Source: Alsobacter soli (GTDB lineage Bacteria; Pseudomonadota; Alphaproteobacteria; Rhizobiales; Beijerinckiaceae). From it: a stretch of 64,000 nucleotides of DNA. The position numbers and the translations under genes are program-made. This document shows positions 1 through 9,098 of this stretch, one piece after another (the first letter of the stretch is position 1; each line of letters opens with the position of its first letter). The stretch is from positions 62,001 to 126,000 of the forward strand of contig NZ_PVZS01000013.1 of assembly GCF_003004785.1 (NCBI RefSeq), given 5' to 3'. The notes beneath the pieces are model-generated. The model searched no databases, had not been told where the DNA came from, and saw nothing but the letters and a program-made list of their open reading frames with translations.

Positions 1-550
1 ACGTTTCGCGCGGGAAGTCATCCACGTCGTGCTTGTGCGGCGGGTAGCTCGACCAGTGACCGCCGGGCGTAATGACCTCCACCACGAGCAGGCTTTCGGC
101 ATAGGCCGACGTGTCCGGCAAAATGTTGCGCACGTGGCGCACGTTCGTGCCCTTGCCACGCGTCTCCAGGCCGACCTCGTCCGGCCCAATCACGCGCGCG
201 TGCAGCCTGCCTTCCGCCGGCGCCTTGCAGACAGCGAGTTCACAGTCGGTCTCGGCCTGGGCGGCCCAGGAGGACTGCGCCGGAACGTAGAGCGACCAGG
301 GCGCACCTTCGAAGGGGCTCATACGCTCGCCGATGACGCCGAAGTCCTTGCCACCTGCGCCGACATGGGCCTTGCCCGAGACCAGCACGAGGCACACCTC
401 CTCGCCAGCCGTCGGCTGATCGACCTCCTGGCCTGCCTTGAGCCGATACACGTCGAAGCCAACATAGCGCCAGCCGGCGCTGGCGGGCGAAATGCGATGG
501 ACGGCGCCTTGCGCATCCGGAGCGCTGGGGTGGACAAGCAGGTTCGGCAT
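1..550 (-). CDS. iolB: 5-deoxy-glucuronate isomerase, C-terminus beyond window
   Basis: Converts 5-deoxy-D-glucuronate to 5-dehydro-2-deoxy-D-gluconate in cytosolic myo-inositol catabolism. The reverse strand reads from an ATG at 550 (MPNLLVHPSAP) without a stop to the window edge, giving about 183 of the usual 265-270 residues. The cupin-type metal site region is visible as GGHWSSYPPHKHD near the edge (two His and a following Asp), the hallmark of the KduI/IolB family. It starts 28 bases after the iolE stop in the same direction, so it is the last visible gene of the iol operon. It is truncated only by the window boundary, not by mutation. Confidence 0.93.
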   Translation of the reverse strand, partial: MPNLLVHPSAPDAQGAVHRISPASAGWRYVGFDVYRLKAGQEVDQPTAGEEVCLVLVSGKAHVGAGGKDFGVIGERMSPFEGAPWSLYVPAQSSWAAQAETDCELAVCKAPAEGRLHARVIGPDEVGLETRGKGTNVRHVRNILPDTSAYAESLLVVEVITPGGHWSSYPPHKHDVDDFPRET

Positions 551-578
551 CGGACGGGACTCCACAGGGCGGCCGAGC

Positions 579-1478
579 TTAGCTCAATCCGGCTTCTTTG
601 AGCGCGGCCTTCAGGTGCGCCACGCCGCGCTTGGCGTAGTCGAGCGGGTTGGCCTTCTCCGGATCCTGCTCGGCCTCGACGACGACCCAGCCGGAATAGC
701 CGGGCAGCGCCTTGAACACCGAGACGTAGTCGACCATGCCGTCGCCCGGGACAGTGTAGACGCCGAGTTCTGCTCCCTCGCCCAGCACGGCGTCGAGGAA
801 ACTCCAGTCCTGCACGCGCGCCTTCTCCATGATGGGCTTGCGAACGTCCTTGGCGTGCACGTGGCTGATGCGATCCTGGTACTTGCGGGCGAGTTCGGCC
901 GGATCGGCGCCGCCCCAGGTCGCGTGGCCGGTGTCGAGAAGCAAGTGCGCCGCCGGGCCCGTGGCCGCCATAAAGGCGTCGATGTCGGCTGCGCTCTCCA
1001 CGATCGTCCCCATGTGGTGGTGGTAGACGAGCCGCACGCCTTCAGCGAGCGTGCGTTCGGCCACCTGGGTCACTCGGCGGCCGAACTCCGCCCAGGAGCC
1101 AGGGGCCATGACGGGCCGCTTCGACAACGGCTTGGAGCGGTCGCCGTGAATAGCGTTGGACGTCTCGGCGAAGACGAGGACGTTAGACCCCATCGCTTTC
1201 AGGAGGTCGAGATGGGGGCGGAGATGGCGCATTTCCTCGTCCGCGTCGCGGCGGAGCAGTTCGGCCGAGTACCAGCCCGAGATGCAGGCCATTGCGAACG
1301 GCGCGAGCGCCGCCTTGAGGGCGTTGGGGTCGCGGGGGAACTTGTGGCCGAGTTCCATGCCCTGGAAGCCGGCTTCACGGGCCTCGGCGAGGCAGGTCTC
1401 GAGCGGGGTGGCGCCGCCGATCGCCTGGAGATCGTCGTTGGACCAGCCGATGGGGTTCGCGCCGATGCGGATGGGCAT
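579..1478 (-). CDS. iolE: myo-inosose-2 dehydratase
   Basis: Dehydrates 2-keto-myo-inositol (scyllo-inosose) to the diketo product that IolD hydrolyses. The 299-residue protein has the length and TIM-barrel layout of the AP-endonuclease-like IolE family. Visible metal-site motifs are HHHMGT (153-158), DTGH (182-185), HVHAKD (206-211) and a late Glu (VVVEAE, about 265-270). An AGGAG sequence lies 6 bases before the ATG. The gene follows iolD after an 87-base gap and precedes iolB by 28 bases, all in the same direction. Confidence 0.96.
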   Translation of the reverse strand: MPIRIGANPIGWSNDDLQAIGGATPLETCLAEAREAGFQGMELGHKFPRDPNALKAALAPFAMACISGWYSAELLRRDADEEMRHLRPHLDLLKAMGSNVLVFAETSNAIHGDRSKPLSKRPVMAPGSWAEFGRRVTQVAERTLAEGVRLVYHHHMGTIVESAADIDAFMAATGPAAHLLLDTGHATWGGADPAELARKYQDRISHVHAKDVRKPIMEKARVQDWSFLDAVLGEGAELGVYTVPGDGMVDYVSVFKALPGYSGWVVVEAEQDPEKANPLDYAKRGVAHLKAALKEAGLS

Positions 1479-1565
1479 GGATATCTCCTGCAGACTGGGA
1501 CAACAGGCCCTCCGGCCCGCTCATATGGATAGGACGGACTACGAACCAGCGGTCCGCGGGCCTGG

Positions 1566-3419
1566 CTACGACAGGCTTCCGCGCCGGTCGAGCGCTTCCT
1601 CGTAGCGCCGACGGGCGTCGCGGACCTGCTCACGGTCGGAGACCTCGGGCACCGCTACTTCCCACCACCAGCCACCCGCATCAGTCGAGGCGAGCGGGTC
1701 CGTGTCGATCACCACGGCGGTGACGCCTGGGCGGCCGCGGGCGCCGCGAAGCGCAGCCTCGAGGTCGGCTAGGCTCGCGACCTTCTCAGCGTGCGCGCCC
1801 AGCGAGCGGGCGTGGGCGGCGAAGTCGATGTCAGGCAGCGTCTCGTGGCGCGTGTGCTGCAGCAGGTTGTTGAAGCTCTCGCCGCCCGTCGCACGCTGGA
1901 GGCGGTTGATGCAGCCGAATCCGCGGTTATCGAGAATCACGACTGTCATGCTCACCCCCAGCATGGCCGCGGAGGCGATCTCCGAGTTCATCATGAGGTA
2001 GGAACCGTCGCCTACCAGAACGGTAACGCGCCGCTCCGGGCAGGCCAGGGCCACGCCGAGGCCACCGGCTATCTCGTACCCCATGCAGGAATAGCCGTAT
2101 TCCAGGTGGTAGCCGCCCGGCTGGGCGGCGCGCCAGAGCTTGTGCAACTCGCCCGGCAAGCCTCCTGCGGCGCAAACCACCACATCACTCGGCTCGGCGG
2201 CGCGCTGAACGGCGCCGATCACCTGCGCGTCGCTTGGCAGATCGGCATTGCTCGGCTCGGTGTACAGCGCGGCGGTCGCCGCCCAGCGCGCCTTCTCGGC
2301 GCTGGCGCGCTCGCGCCAGACGGCTGGGGCCACGGCTCCAGCCCCCAAGGCCTTGTCGAGTTCCTCCAGGCCGGCTCGGGCGTCCGCCACCACCGAGAGC
2401 GCCCCGTGCTTGCTGGCGTCGAAGGCTTGCGCGTTGAGGCCGATGATGCGGCGATCCGGGTTTGAAAAAAGGCTCCAGGATCCCGTGGTGAAATCCTGGA
2501 GGCGCGTTCCGACGGCAAGGATCACGTCGGCTTCCTGGGCGAGCGCATTGGCCGCGCCCGTGCCGGTTACGCCGACCGCACCCATGTTGAGGGGATGCTC
2601 GTCAGGAAGGCTGCTCTTGCCGGCCTGTGTCTCGACCAGCGGATAACCGTGGGCCTCGCAGAATACCTTCAGCCGTTCCTCGGTCTCGCTGTAGAGCACG
2701 CCGCCGCCGGCAATGACGAGCGGCTTGCGGGCCCCTGCGAGGAGAGCGACTGCCGCCGCGAGTTCGCGGTCGTCCGGCCGGGCGCGACGAGGCCTCCAGA
2801 TGCGCTCGGCGAAGAAGGCTTCCGGATAGTCGTAAGCCTCAGTCTGCGTGTCCTGGCACAGCGCGAGGGTGACGGGGCCGCACTCGGCCGGGTCGGTGAG
2901 CACCTGCATGGCGCGGGCGAAGGCCGGGATGAGTTGCTCGGGCCGACCGATGCGATCGAAGTAGCGCGAGACCGGGCGGAAGCAGTCGTTGGCCGAGACC
3001 GTGCCGTCGCCGAAGTCCTCGATTTGCTGGAGCACGGGGTCGGGTTGCCGCGTGGCGAAGACGTCGCCAGGGAGCAGCAGCACCGGCAGCCGGTTCACAT
3101 GCGCCACGGCGGCGGCCGTCACCATGTTGGTCGCGCCCGGGCCGATGGAGGTCGTGCAGGCCATCATGCGCCGGCGCCGGGACGCCTTGGCGAAGGCGAC
3201 TGCCGCATGCGCCATGGCCTGCTCATTGTGAGCGCGATATGTGGGCAGCGTTTCCCCGACTCCGTAAAGCGCCTCGCCCATGCCGGCGACATTGCCGTGT
3301 CCGAAGATGGCCCAGACTCCGCCAAACAGCGGGACCGTCCTGCCGCCGACCTCGGTTTTCTGGGCCGCCATGGCGCGCACGAGCGCCTGCGCCATGGTGA
3401 GGCGAATGGTCTTGCTCAT
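1566..3419 (-). CDS. iolD: 3D-(3,5/4)-trihydroxycyclohexane-1,2-dione acylhydrolase
   Basis: Thiamine-diphosphate-dependent hydrolase that opens the inositol ring to 5-deoxy-glucuronate. The 617-residue length is normal. The N-terminal pyrimidine-binding half carries the catalytic Glu in HNEQAMAHAA (about residue 66), and the C-terminal half carries the ThDP/Mg motif GDGSYLMMN (470-478). I chose the ATG at 3419 (MSKTIRLT): GGAGGAAA lies 8-9 bases upstream, it overlaps the iolC stop as ATGA, and residues upstream of it in the longer open frame look non-coding because they overlap iolC in another frame. It is translationally coupled to iolC. Confidence 0.96.
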   Translation of the reverse strand: MSKTIRLTMAQALVRAMAAQKTEVGGRTVPLFGGVWAIFGHGNVAGMGEALYGVGETLPTYRAHNEQAMAHAAVAFAKASRRRRMMACTTSIGPGATNMVTAAAVAHVNRLPVLLLPGDVFATRQPDPVLQQIEDFGDGTVSANDCFRPVSRYFDRIGRPEQLIPAFARAMQVLTDPAECGPVTLALCQDTQTEAYDYPEAFFAERIWRPRRARPDDRELAAAVALLAGARKPLVIAGGGVLYSETEERLKVFCEAHGYPLVETQAGKSSLPDEHPLNMGAVGVTGTGAANALAQEADVILAVGTRLQDFTTGSWSLFSNPDRRIIGLNAQAFDASKHGALSVVADARAGLEELDKALGAGAVAPAVWRERASAEKARWAATAALYTEPSNADLPSDAQVIGAVQRAAEPSDVVVCAAGGLPGELHKLWRAAQPGGYHLEYGYSCMGYEIAGGLGVALACPERRVTVLVGDGSYLMMNSEIASAAMLGVSMTVVILDNRGFGCINRLQRATGGESFNNLLQHTRHETLPDIDFAAHARSLGAHAEKVASLADLEAALRGARGRPGVTAVVIDTDPLASTDAGGWWWEVAVPEVSDREQVRDARRRYEEALDRRGSLS

Positions 3420-5341
3420 AGGGCGTTTCCTCCCGCGCCCGCCGCGCGCTCCCAGGCGGCGACCAGGCGGCTGAAGTTGTCGGCCATTCGGGACACTGCG
3501 GTCGCATCGTCGATGCGCCCCGCGAGCCATTCGCGAGCTGGCTCGGCGAATATGGTGCGGCCCACCGCGAAGCCCTTCACGCGCGGGCAGGACGCGGCGA
3601 GCGAGAAGGCCTCGGCCAGCGCGGATTCCGGAGCTTCCAACCCCAGGAGCACCACGCCGCGGCAGAGCGGGTCGTTGTCGTCGATCACAGTGGCGATGGC
3701 GTCCCAGGCCGCGGCGCTGGGCTGCGGCTCCAGCTTCCACCAGTCGGGCTTGATGCCGAGATCGTAGAGCCGGCCCATCACCGCGGCCGTCGTGTCGTCG
3801 CCAAGCGCCCCGTTGCGGGATGCGATGATCTCGACCAGCAATTCGCGGCCAACGCTGCGGCAAGCGTCGAAGACGCGGCGCAGCTCGCGCTCCTGGTCAC
3901 GCTTGAGCGCGTCTTGATCATCCGGGTGGTAGAAGCAGAGCACCTTGGCGGTATGGGTGACCGGCCACTCGGCCAGAGTCGCCCCGAGCGATGCGTGGCC
4001 CTCCACCTCGAGGCGAAGCGGTCGCGAGCCTGGCCGTTCGAGGGGGCGGGCCACCCAGAAGTCATGGTCGACGACGCGGAACAGGGCTTCCCGCCCATAG
4101 GCGCCGTCCAGCAGCATGCCGAAGCCGGGCCGGCCTCCGGCTACCTGGGCAGCAGCCTTCACGGCGAGACCCTTGAACGCCTCCAGGCGGGACCGGGCCG
4201 CGCCCACCGCGTCCGCGATCTCCTCCAACTGCGCGCGGTGGTCGATGGCGAAGGCCATGAGGCGGTCCGGCCGGGGCCGCCGGGTGGTGGCCCAGTGGAC
4301 CTGGTTCAGCGCCTCGTCCCTGCGCAGCGCACGGTGCGGCGAGCCGTGCTGGAGGAAATGCTGCAGTTCTGGCCATGTCGGGTATTCCGACGAGCACATC
4401 AGGCGAGAGACGGCGAAGGCGCCGCAGGCGTTGGCCCACGCGCAGGTGGTCTCGAGCGGCTGGTCCGTCAACCAGCCGCGCAGGAACCCGGCGATGAACC
4501 CGTCGCCAGCGCCGAGCACGTTGTAGACCTCGACCGGGAAGCCCGGGCCCTTGATCCCCTGCTCGATGTCTCCGGGGATGTCTCCAGGGAACACGACGCA
4601 GCCCATCGGGCCGCGTTTGCAGACGATAACAGCGGCCGACAATCTCCGGATGGCGCGGATCGCGTCCAGGGTGTCCGTCGTGCCGCCGGCGATGTGCAGT
4701 TCCTCCTCGGTCCCGACGATCAGGTCGCAGCCAGGCAGGATTTGCTGCAGATGCGCCGTCACCTGGTCGGAACGGATGTAGCGTTCCTCGCCGGCGCCAT
4801 GTCCGGCCAGGCCCCATAGGTTGGGGCGGTAGTCGATGTCGAAGGCCACCTTGCGGCCGTGCGCACGGGCCAGCCGCATCGCCTTGCGCTGGGCGGCGTC
4901 CGTGTTGGGCTTGGCGAAGTGCGTGCCCGTGACCACGATCGCCTTGGCCGACGCGATGTAGGCTTCGTCGATGTCGCTCTCGTCCAGCGCGCTATCCGCG
5001 CAGTCGGTGCGATAGAAGATCAGCGGGAAGCTCTTGTCGTCCCGGACTCCCAGCAGCACCAGGGCGGTGAGGCGCTCGGGATCGGTGTGGACGCCCCGGA
5101 CGTCGACGCCCTCTCGCTCCAACTGCTCGCGCAGGAAGCGCCCCATGTGCTCGTCGCCGACGCGCGTGATGAGGCCGGGCTTGAGGCCCAGTCGCGCGGC
5201 TCCGATGGCCATGTTGGTTGGGCTGCCCCCGACCGCCTTGACGAAATTCCCCATGTCCTCCAAGCGGCCGCCGACCTGCTGCCCGTAGAGGTCCACAGAC
5301 GAACGACCGATGGTGATGACGTCGAGCGTGGGTTCAGTCAT
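3416..5341 (-). CDS. iolC: 5-dehydro-2-deoxygluconokinase fused to DUF2090 aldolase-like domain
   Basis: A bifunctional 641-residue inositol-pathway protein. Residues 1 to about 330 are a PfkB-type sugar kinase with GGSPTN (38-43) and the catalytic GAGDGF motif (277-282), phosphorylating 5-dehydro-2-deoxy-D-gluconate. Residues from about 345 to the end (beginning near RPDRLMAFAIDHR) are the DUF2090 domain, found fused to IolC in many proteobacteria and annotated as the 5-dehydro-2-deoxyphosphogluconate aldolase. The fusion would supply two consecutive steps and fits the absence of a separate iolJ in the visible operon. The gene starts 10 bases after the SDR stop and overlaps iolD by 4 bases. 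The aldolase role is family knowledge, not something shown by residues here. Confidence 0.94.
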   Translation of the reverse strand: MTEPTLDVITIGRSSVDLYGQQVGGRLEDMGNFVKAVGGSPTNMAIGAARLGLKPGLITRVGDEHMGRFLREQLEREGVDVRGVHTDPERLTALVLLGVRDDKSFPLIFYRTDCADSALDESDIDEAYIASAKAIVVTGTHFAKPNTDAAQRKAMRLARAHGRKVAFDIDYRPNLWGLAGHGAGEERYIRSDQVTAHLQQILPGCDLIVGTEEELHIAGGTTDTLDAIRAIRRLSAAVIVCKRGPMGCVVFPGDIPGDIEQGIKGPGFPVEVYNVLGAGDGFIAGFLRGWLTDQPLETTCAWANACGAFAVSRLMCSSEYPTWPELQHFLQHGSPHRALRRDEALNQVHWATTRRPRPDRLMAFAIDHRAQLEEIADAVGAARSRLEAFKGLAVKAAAQVAGGRPGFGMLLDGAYGREALFRVVDHDFWVARPLERPGSRPLRLEVEGHASLGATLAEWPVTHTAKVLCFYHPDDQDALKRDQERELRRVFDACRSVGRELLVEIIASRNGALGDDTTAAVMGRLYDLGIKPDWWKLEPQPSAAAWDAIATVIDDNDPLCRGVVLLGLEAPESALAEAFSLAASCPRVKGFAVGRTIFAEPAREWLAGRIDDATAVSRMADNFSRLVAAWERAAGAGGNAL

Positions 5342-5351
5342 CCCCCTGCCC

Positions 5352-6176
5352 TCACGCCGGGCGCTTCGGTTGAGGGGCGCTTTCCCAGCAGCCCAGGACC
5401 GACTGGTCGAGGTCGATATTGGCCCCGGTCATCAGGCCGGATTCATCTGAAGCCAGGAACACCGTGGCGCGGGCCACCTCATCGGGATCCACGAGGCGAC
5501 CGAAGGGCTGCTCGGCCGACGCTTTCTCCAGCCAGCCGTCCTGGGCGCCGTGATATTTGCGCATGATGGCGTCCTCGCCGGGCGTGGACATCCAGCCGAT
5601 GTTCAATCCGTTCACCCGGATGCGCCAGGGCATGAGCGAAAATGCGGCGTTCTTGGTGAGAGTGGCAAGAGCGCCCTTGGAAACAGAGTAGGCGCTGATG
5701 AAGGGCTGGCCCCCGTGGGCCGACATGGACTGGATGTTGACGATGGAGCCCGCGACGCCCTGCCGCCGCATCAGCGTGGCGGCGGCCTGGATCAGGAAAA
5801 ACGGCGCCTTCACGTTCACGTCCATGATCCGGTCGTAGAGCGTGGGGGACGTATCGAAGATCGTGCCACGGTCCGTGTCGCCGGCCGCGTTCACGAGGAT
5901 GTCCAGTCGGCCGAACGCCTCCTCCGCGGCAGGAATGATGCGCGCGACCTGCTCCTGATCCGCCAGGTCGGCCTGGACGAAAACGGCCTTGCAGCCCTCC
6001 CCGGCCAGCGAATCCGCCACACGGCGGCCCCGGTCGGCATTGCGGCCCGTGATCACCACTCCGGCTGCGCCAGCCGCCGCAACATGACGTGCGATCGATT
6101 CACCCAGGCCTTGCGTCCCTCCCGTGACCACGACGACCTTGCCCGCAAGGCGGGTGGAACGGGGGGCTTCGGGCAT
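5352..6176 (-). CDS. SDR family oxidoreductase, first gene of the iol operon
   Basis: A classical short-chain dehydrogenase/reductase of 274 residues. The Rossmann glycine motif is TGGTQGLG (18-25), the structural motif is NAAG (96-99), and the catalytic residues are Ser150 or 152, Tyr163 and Lys167 (YSVSK). A strong GGAGGAGGA lies before the ATG. It heads the minus-strand operon ahead of iolC, so an inositol-related polyol or keto-inositol substrate is likely, but the family cannot fix the substrate. The C-terminal extension [15 protein letters not shown] is typical of SDRs encoded near sugar-catabolic genes. Confidence 0.88.
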   Translation of the reverse strand: MPEAPRSTRLAGKVVVVTGGTQGLGESIARHVAAAGAAGVVITGRNADRGRRVADSLAGEGCKAVFVQADLADQEQVARIIPAAEEAFGRLDILVNAAGDTDRGTIFDTSPTLYDRIMDVNVKAPFFLIQAAATLMRRQGVAGSIVNIQSMSAHGGQPFISAYSVSKGALATLTKNAAFSLMPWRIRVNGLNIGWMSTPGEDAIMRKYHGAQDGWLEKASAEQPFGRLVDPDEVARATVFLASDESGLMTGANIDLDQSVLGCWESAPQPKRPA

Positions 6177-6235
6177 CGCTTCCTCCTCCTGTCCGGCATC
6201 CGGACGGCGCAGCCCTGGGCGGCTGCTTTGGCGCG

Positions 6236-6264
6236 ATGAAACGGAAATTCGAATAGCGCGTCAA
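6236..6264 (-). promoter_or_regulatory. candidate sigma-70-type promoter for the SDR-iolCDEB operon
   Basis: On the minus strand, TTGACG (6264-6259) is followed after 17 bases by TTTCAT (6241-6236), about 60 bases before the SDR start. The -35 matches 5 of 6 consensus bases and the -10 matches 4 of 6. The assignment is by eye only. Confidence 0.4.
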
Positions 6265-6267
6265 TTC

Positions 6268-6281
6268 GGAATATGTATTCT
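6268..6281. promoter_or_regulatory. IolR-like palindrome between divergent iol promoters
   Basis: The sequence GGAATATGTATTCT has the form GGAA-N6-TTCT, one base from the GGAA-N6-TTCC palindrome that I recall being reported for the RpiR-family repressor IolR of Sinorhizobium. It sits next to the minus-strand -35 and upstream of iolG, a sensible place to control both directions. A second short palindrome, ATTCGAAT, lies at 6247-6254. No iolR gene is in the window. Confidence 0.4.
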
Positions 6282-6343
6282 GGCGCGCGCTTCACGGCTG
6301 CGGCAGGCGCAGCCCACAACGTGTTTCAGCGGAGGATACAACC

Positions 6344-7333
6344 ATGCTGCGCGTAGGTTTGCTCGGCGCCGGTCGCATCGGCCGCATCCACGGCGGCAAC
6401 GTGGCATCGCACGCCAAGGCGCAACTGGTCTCCGTCGCTGACGCTTCGCTCGAGGCGAGCCAGGTGGTCGCGGCGGCGACCAACGCCACGGTGGGAACGA
6501 TCGACGGCATCCTCGCCGACGAGAACATCGACGCCGTGTTGATCTGCACGCCCACCGACATGCACGCGGACCTGATCGAGCGCGCCGCCCAGGCAGGCAA
6601 GGCCGTATTCTGCGAGAAGCCCGTCGACCTCGCCGCTGACCGCATCCGCGCATGCCTGCAGGTCGTGGAGCAGGCCGGGACGCCCCTGATGATCGGCTTC
6701 AACCGGCGGTTCGATCCGAACTTCGCGGCCCTAAAGCGACGGCTCGACGAAGGCGAGGTCGGCGCCATCGAGATCGTGACGGTGATCTCGCGCGACCCCG
6801 CGCCGCCCCCGGTGGACTACGTCAAGCGGTCCGGCGGACTGTTCCGGGACATGATGATCCACGACCTCGACATGGCGGCGTTTCTCCTCGGAGAGGCGCC
6901 GGTGGAGGTCTACGCGGTCGGGTCCGCGCTGGTGGACAGGGCGATTGGCGAGGCCGGGGACGTCGACACGGCGGCCGTCATCCTGAAAACCGCGTCAGGA
7001 AAGATCGCCCAGATCTCGAATTCCCGCCGGGCGGCCTATGGTTACGACCAACGCATCGAGGTGCACGGCTCCAAGGGCATGATCCGCGCCGGCAACGTGC
7101 ACGAGACCACGGTGGAGGCTGCGACAGCCGCGGGATTCCGTGCAGACCCGGTGCAAAACTTCTTCCTGGAACGCTATGCGGCCGCTTACCGCCTCGAGCT
7201 GGACGCCTTCGTGACGGCGGTCACGGAGGGGCAAGCGCCCAATCCGTCCGGCGAGGACGGGCTGCGGGCGCAGCTGCTGGCCGACGCGGCGACAGAATCG
7301 GCGCAGACTGGACGCCCGGTCCGGCTCGGGTAA
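6344..7333 (+). CDS. iolG: myo-inositol 2-dehydrogenase (Gfo/Idh/MocA family)
   Basis: Oxidises myo-inositol to 2-keto-myo-inositol with NAD+, the first step of the pathway whose later steps are encoded divergently. The 329-residue protein opens with the Rossmann motif GAGRIGRIHG (8-17). It has the EKPVD motif (91-95, catalytic Lys92) and the IHDLD motif (172-176) containing the conserved Asp/His pair. A GGAGG sequence lies 8 bases before the ATG. The product could also act on scyllo- or chiro-inositol, but the context argues for IolG. Confidence 0.93.
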   Translation: MLRVGLLGAGRIGRIHGGNVASHAKAQLVSVADASLEASQVVAAATNATVGTIDGILADENIDAVLICTPTDMHADLIERAAQAGKAVFCEKPVDLAADRIRACLQVVEQAGTPLMIGFNRRFDPNFAALKRRLDEGEVGAIEIVTVISRDPAPPPVDYVKRSGGLFRDMMIHDLDMAAFLLGEAPVEVYAVGSALVDRAIGEAGDVDTAAVILKTASGKIAQISNSRRAAYGYDQRIEVHGSKGMIRAGNVHETTVEAATAAGFRADPVQNFFLERYAAAYRLELDAFVTAVTEGQAPNPSGEDGLRAQLLADAATESAQTGRPVRLG

Positions 7334-7367
7334 TTTCCCGGCGCCGGATCTCGTCCGATGCTTGAGA

Positions 7368-7883
7368 TCACCCCGCGACCTTCTCCTCCAGCCTGAAGCG
7401 CACGATCCGCAGCACCTGGGCGAGCGCCGTGAGGCGCTCCTCCAGCAGCGCGCCGTGCAAACGGGCTTCGAAGCTCGCCAGGATCTGGTGCTTGTCGGCC
7501 CCCTTTACGGCCAAAATAAAGGGGATGCCGAAACGGGCCTTGTAGGCCTCGTTCAGCGCGGTGAAACGGGCGAATTCCGCCTGGGTGAGCGAACCGAGGC
7601 CGGCGCCGGCCTGCTCCGCCGTGCTCTCAGACGTGAGTTCTCCCGCAACCGCGGCGCGGCCGGCGAGATCGGGGTGCGCACGCAAGAGGGCGGTCTGCTC
7701 GGCTTCGCTTGCGGCCACGATGACGCGCTGGAAGGCGTTCACCATCGAAGGCCGGTCCGCGAACGGGCGCTGCGCGTCGGCTCGCTCGGCCACCCAGGGC
7801 GCGTCCTCGGCGATTCCCGCGAAGGCGCGCAGGAAGTCGTCATGCGAGAGTTCGTTGACCTGGGTGAGCGGCAGCCCCGTCAT
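7368..7883 (-). CDS. uraD: 2-oxo-4-hydroxy-4-carboxy-5-ureidoimidazoline decarboxylase
   Basis: Decarboxylates OHCU to (S)-allantoin, the last step of urate breakdown encoded here. The 171-residue protein carries the family His in RAHPDLAGR (His70), a following Glu-rich segment and the NEAYKARFGIPFI block (111-123), all standard for OHCU decarboxylases. I prefer the ATG at 7883 with GAGGA just upstream over a TTG at 7904 that would start inside puuD. It is the last gene of the purine operon, 7 bases after the puuD stop, and converges on iolG. Confidence 0.94.
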   Translation of the reverse strand: MTGLPLTQVNELSHDDFLRAFAGIAEDAPWVAERADAQRPFADRPSMVNAFQRVIVAASEAEQTALLRAHPDLAGRAAVAGELTSESTAEQAGAGLGSLTQAEFARFTALNEAYKARFGIPFILAVKGADKHQILASFEARLHGALLEERLTALAQVLRIVRFRLEEKVAG

Positions 7884-7890
7884 CGCGTCC

Positions 7891-9072
7891 TCACTGCTGC
7901 GCAATCCAGGTCCCCAAGCGGGCGCGCTCCTCGTCGGTCATATGCGTTTCGTTGCCGAGCGGCATGGCGCGGCCCTGCACCGCCTGGGCGTTCACCTGGG
8001 CCGCGTGACGGCGGATGTTCTCCACCGTGTCCAGCATCACGCCCTTGGGCGGCTCCCCTCCCTTGAACGCCTCATGGCTGGGTTTGGGCGCGTGGCACAT
8101 CACGCAGTGCGTCTGCGTGATCTTCAGGACATCCGCGTCCGACACGGCCGCTCCGTGGGCCGCTCCGCGCGGCGCGGTCCAGATGATCGCGGCGATGAGG
8201 GCGACCGCCGCTGCCGGAAGCGCCCAGGCGACCGACTTCGGATCCGCGCCTGCGTCCACCCGGTTCAGGAAGTGGCGGACCATGCCGCCAGCCAGCACGA
8301 TAAAGGCCACCACCAACCAGGACTGCGGGTGCGCATAGAGAAACGCGTAGTGGTTCGACACCATAAACAGGAGGACGGGCAGCGTCAGGTAGTTGTTGTG
8401 CAACGAGCGCTGCTTGCCGATCTTGCCATAGCGAGGATCGGGCGCGCGGCCGGCGAGCAGGTCGGCCGTGATGATCTTCTGGTTGGGGATGATCACCCGA
8501 AAAACGTTTGCCGCCATGATGGTCCCGACCATCGCGCCGACGTGGATGAAGGCCCCGCGGCCCGAGAATACGTGCGTGAACAGGATGGCCGCGCCGACGA
8601 TCATGGCGAAGACGCAGAGCGCCAGCAGTCCGGTCTTGTCGCCGATGGGCGAACGGCACAGGGCGTCGTAGACGAACCAACCGGCCGCCAGGCTGAGCAC
8701 GGAGATGATGACCGCCTCCGGGCCCGTCATGGCCAGCACCGCCGGGTCGACAAGAAACGCGCTCGCGTTCCAGTAGTACTGGACAATCAGCAAGCCGAAA
8801 CCGGAAAGGAATGTAAGGTAGGCCTCCCATTTGAACCAATGCAGGTCCGGCGGCAGGTTTGCGGGCGCGACCAGGTATTTCTCGACGTGGTAGAAGCCGC
8901 CGCCGTGGACCATCCACGACGTGCCATAAACGCCCTCGTTCATCCGCTCGCGTGCCCGCAGGCTGAAGTCGAGCCAGATGAAATGGAAGCTCGCGCCGAT
9001 CCAGGCGATGCCCACCACGAGGTGGAACCACCTCAGACCCAGGTTGATCCAGTCGGCCGCGAACGCGCCCAT
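7891..9072 (-). CDS. puuD: membrane-bound urate hydroxylase PuuD with cytochrome c domain
   Basis: Oxidises urate to 5-hydroxyisourate, replacing the soluble cofactor-free uricase. The 393-residue protein has an N-terminal multi-pass membrane domain (several hydrophobic helices over residues 1 to about 300, beginning WINLGLRWFHLVVGIAW) and a C-terminal class I cytochrome c domain with the heme motif CVMCH (323-327) and a likely axial Met in RAMPLG. Electrons would therefore pass to the respiratory chain instead of making hydrogen peroxide. It lies between a guanine deaminase and uraD in one operon, which supports the assignment. Confidence 0.94.
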   Translation of the reverse strand: MGAFAADWINLGLRWFHLVVGIAWIGASFHFIWLDFSLRARERMNEGVYGTSWMVHGGGFYHVEKYLVAPANLPPDLHWFKWEAYLTFLSGFGLLIVQYYWNASAFLVDPAVLAMTGPEAVIISVLSLAAGWFVYDALCRSPIGDKTGLLALCVFAMIVGAAILFTHVFSGRGAFIHVGAMVGTIMAANVFRVIIPNQKIITADLLAGRAPDPRYGKIGKQRSLHNNYLTLPVLLFMVSNHYAFLYAHPQSWLVVAFIVLAGGMVRHFLNRVDAGADPKSVAWALPAAAVALIAAIIWTAPRGAAHGAAVSDADVLKITQTHCVMCHAPKPSHEAFKGGEPPKGVMLDTVENIRRHAAQVNAQAVQGRAMPLGNETHMTDEERARLGTWIAQQ

Positions 9073-9098
9073 GTGGCCCTGCCTTCCGCTTCCAGCCG

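Noticed and set aside
1-550. iolB as a pseudogene because it is short.
   Set aside because: The frame is open to the window edge, so it is cut by the boundary only.
3420-3863. N-terminal extension of iolD to 3863.
   Set aside because: It overlaps iolC in another frame, is Arg/Gly-rich, and the ATG at 3419 has a good ribosome site and an ATGA overlap.
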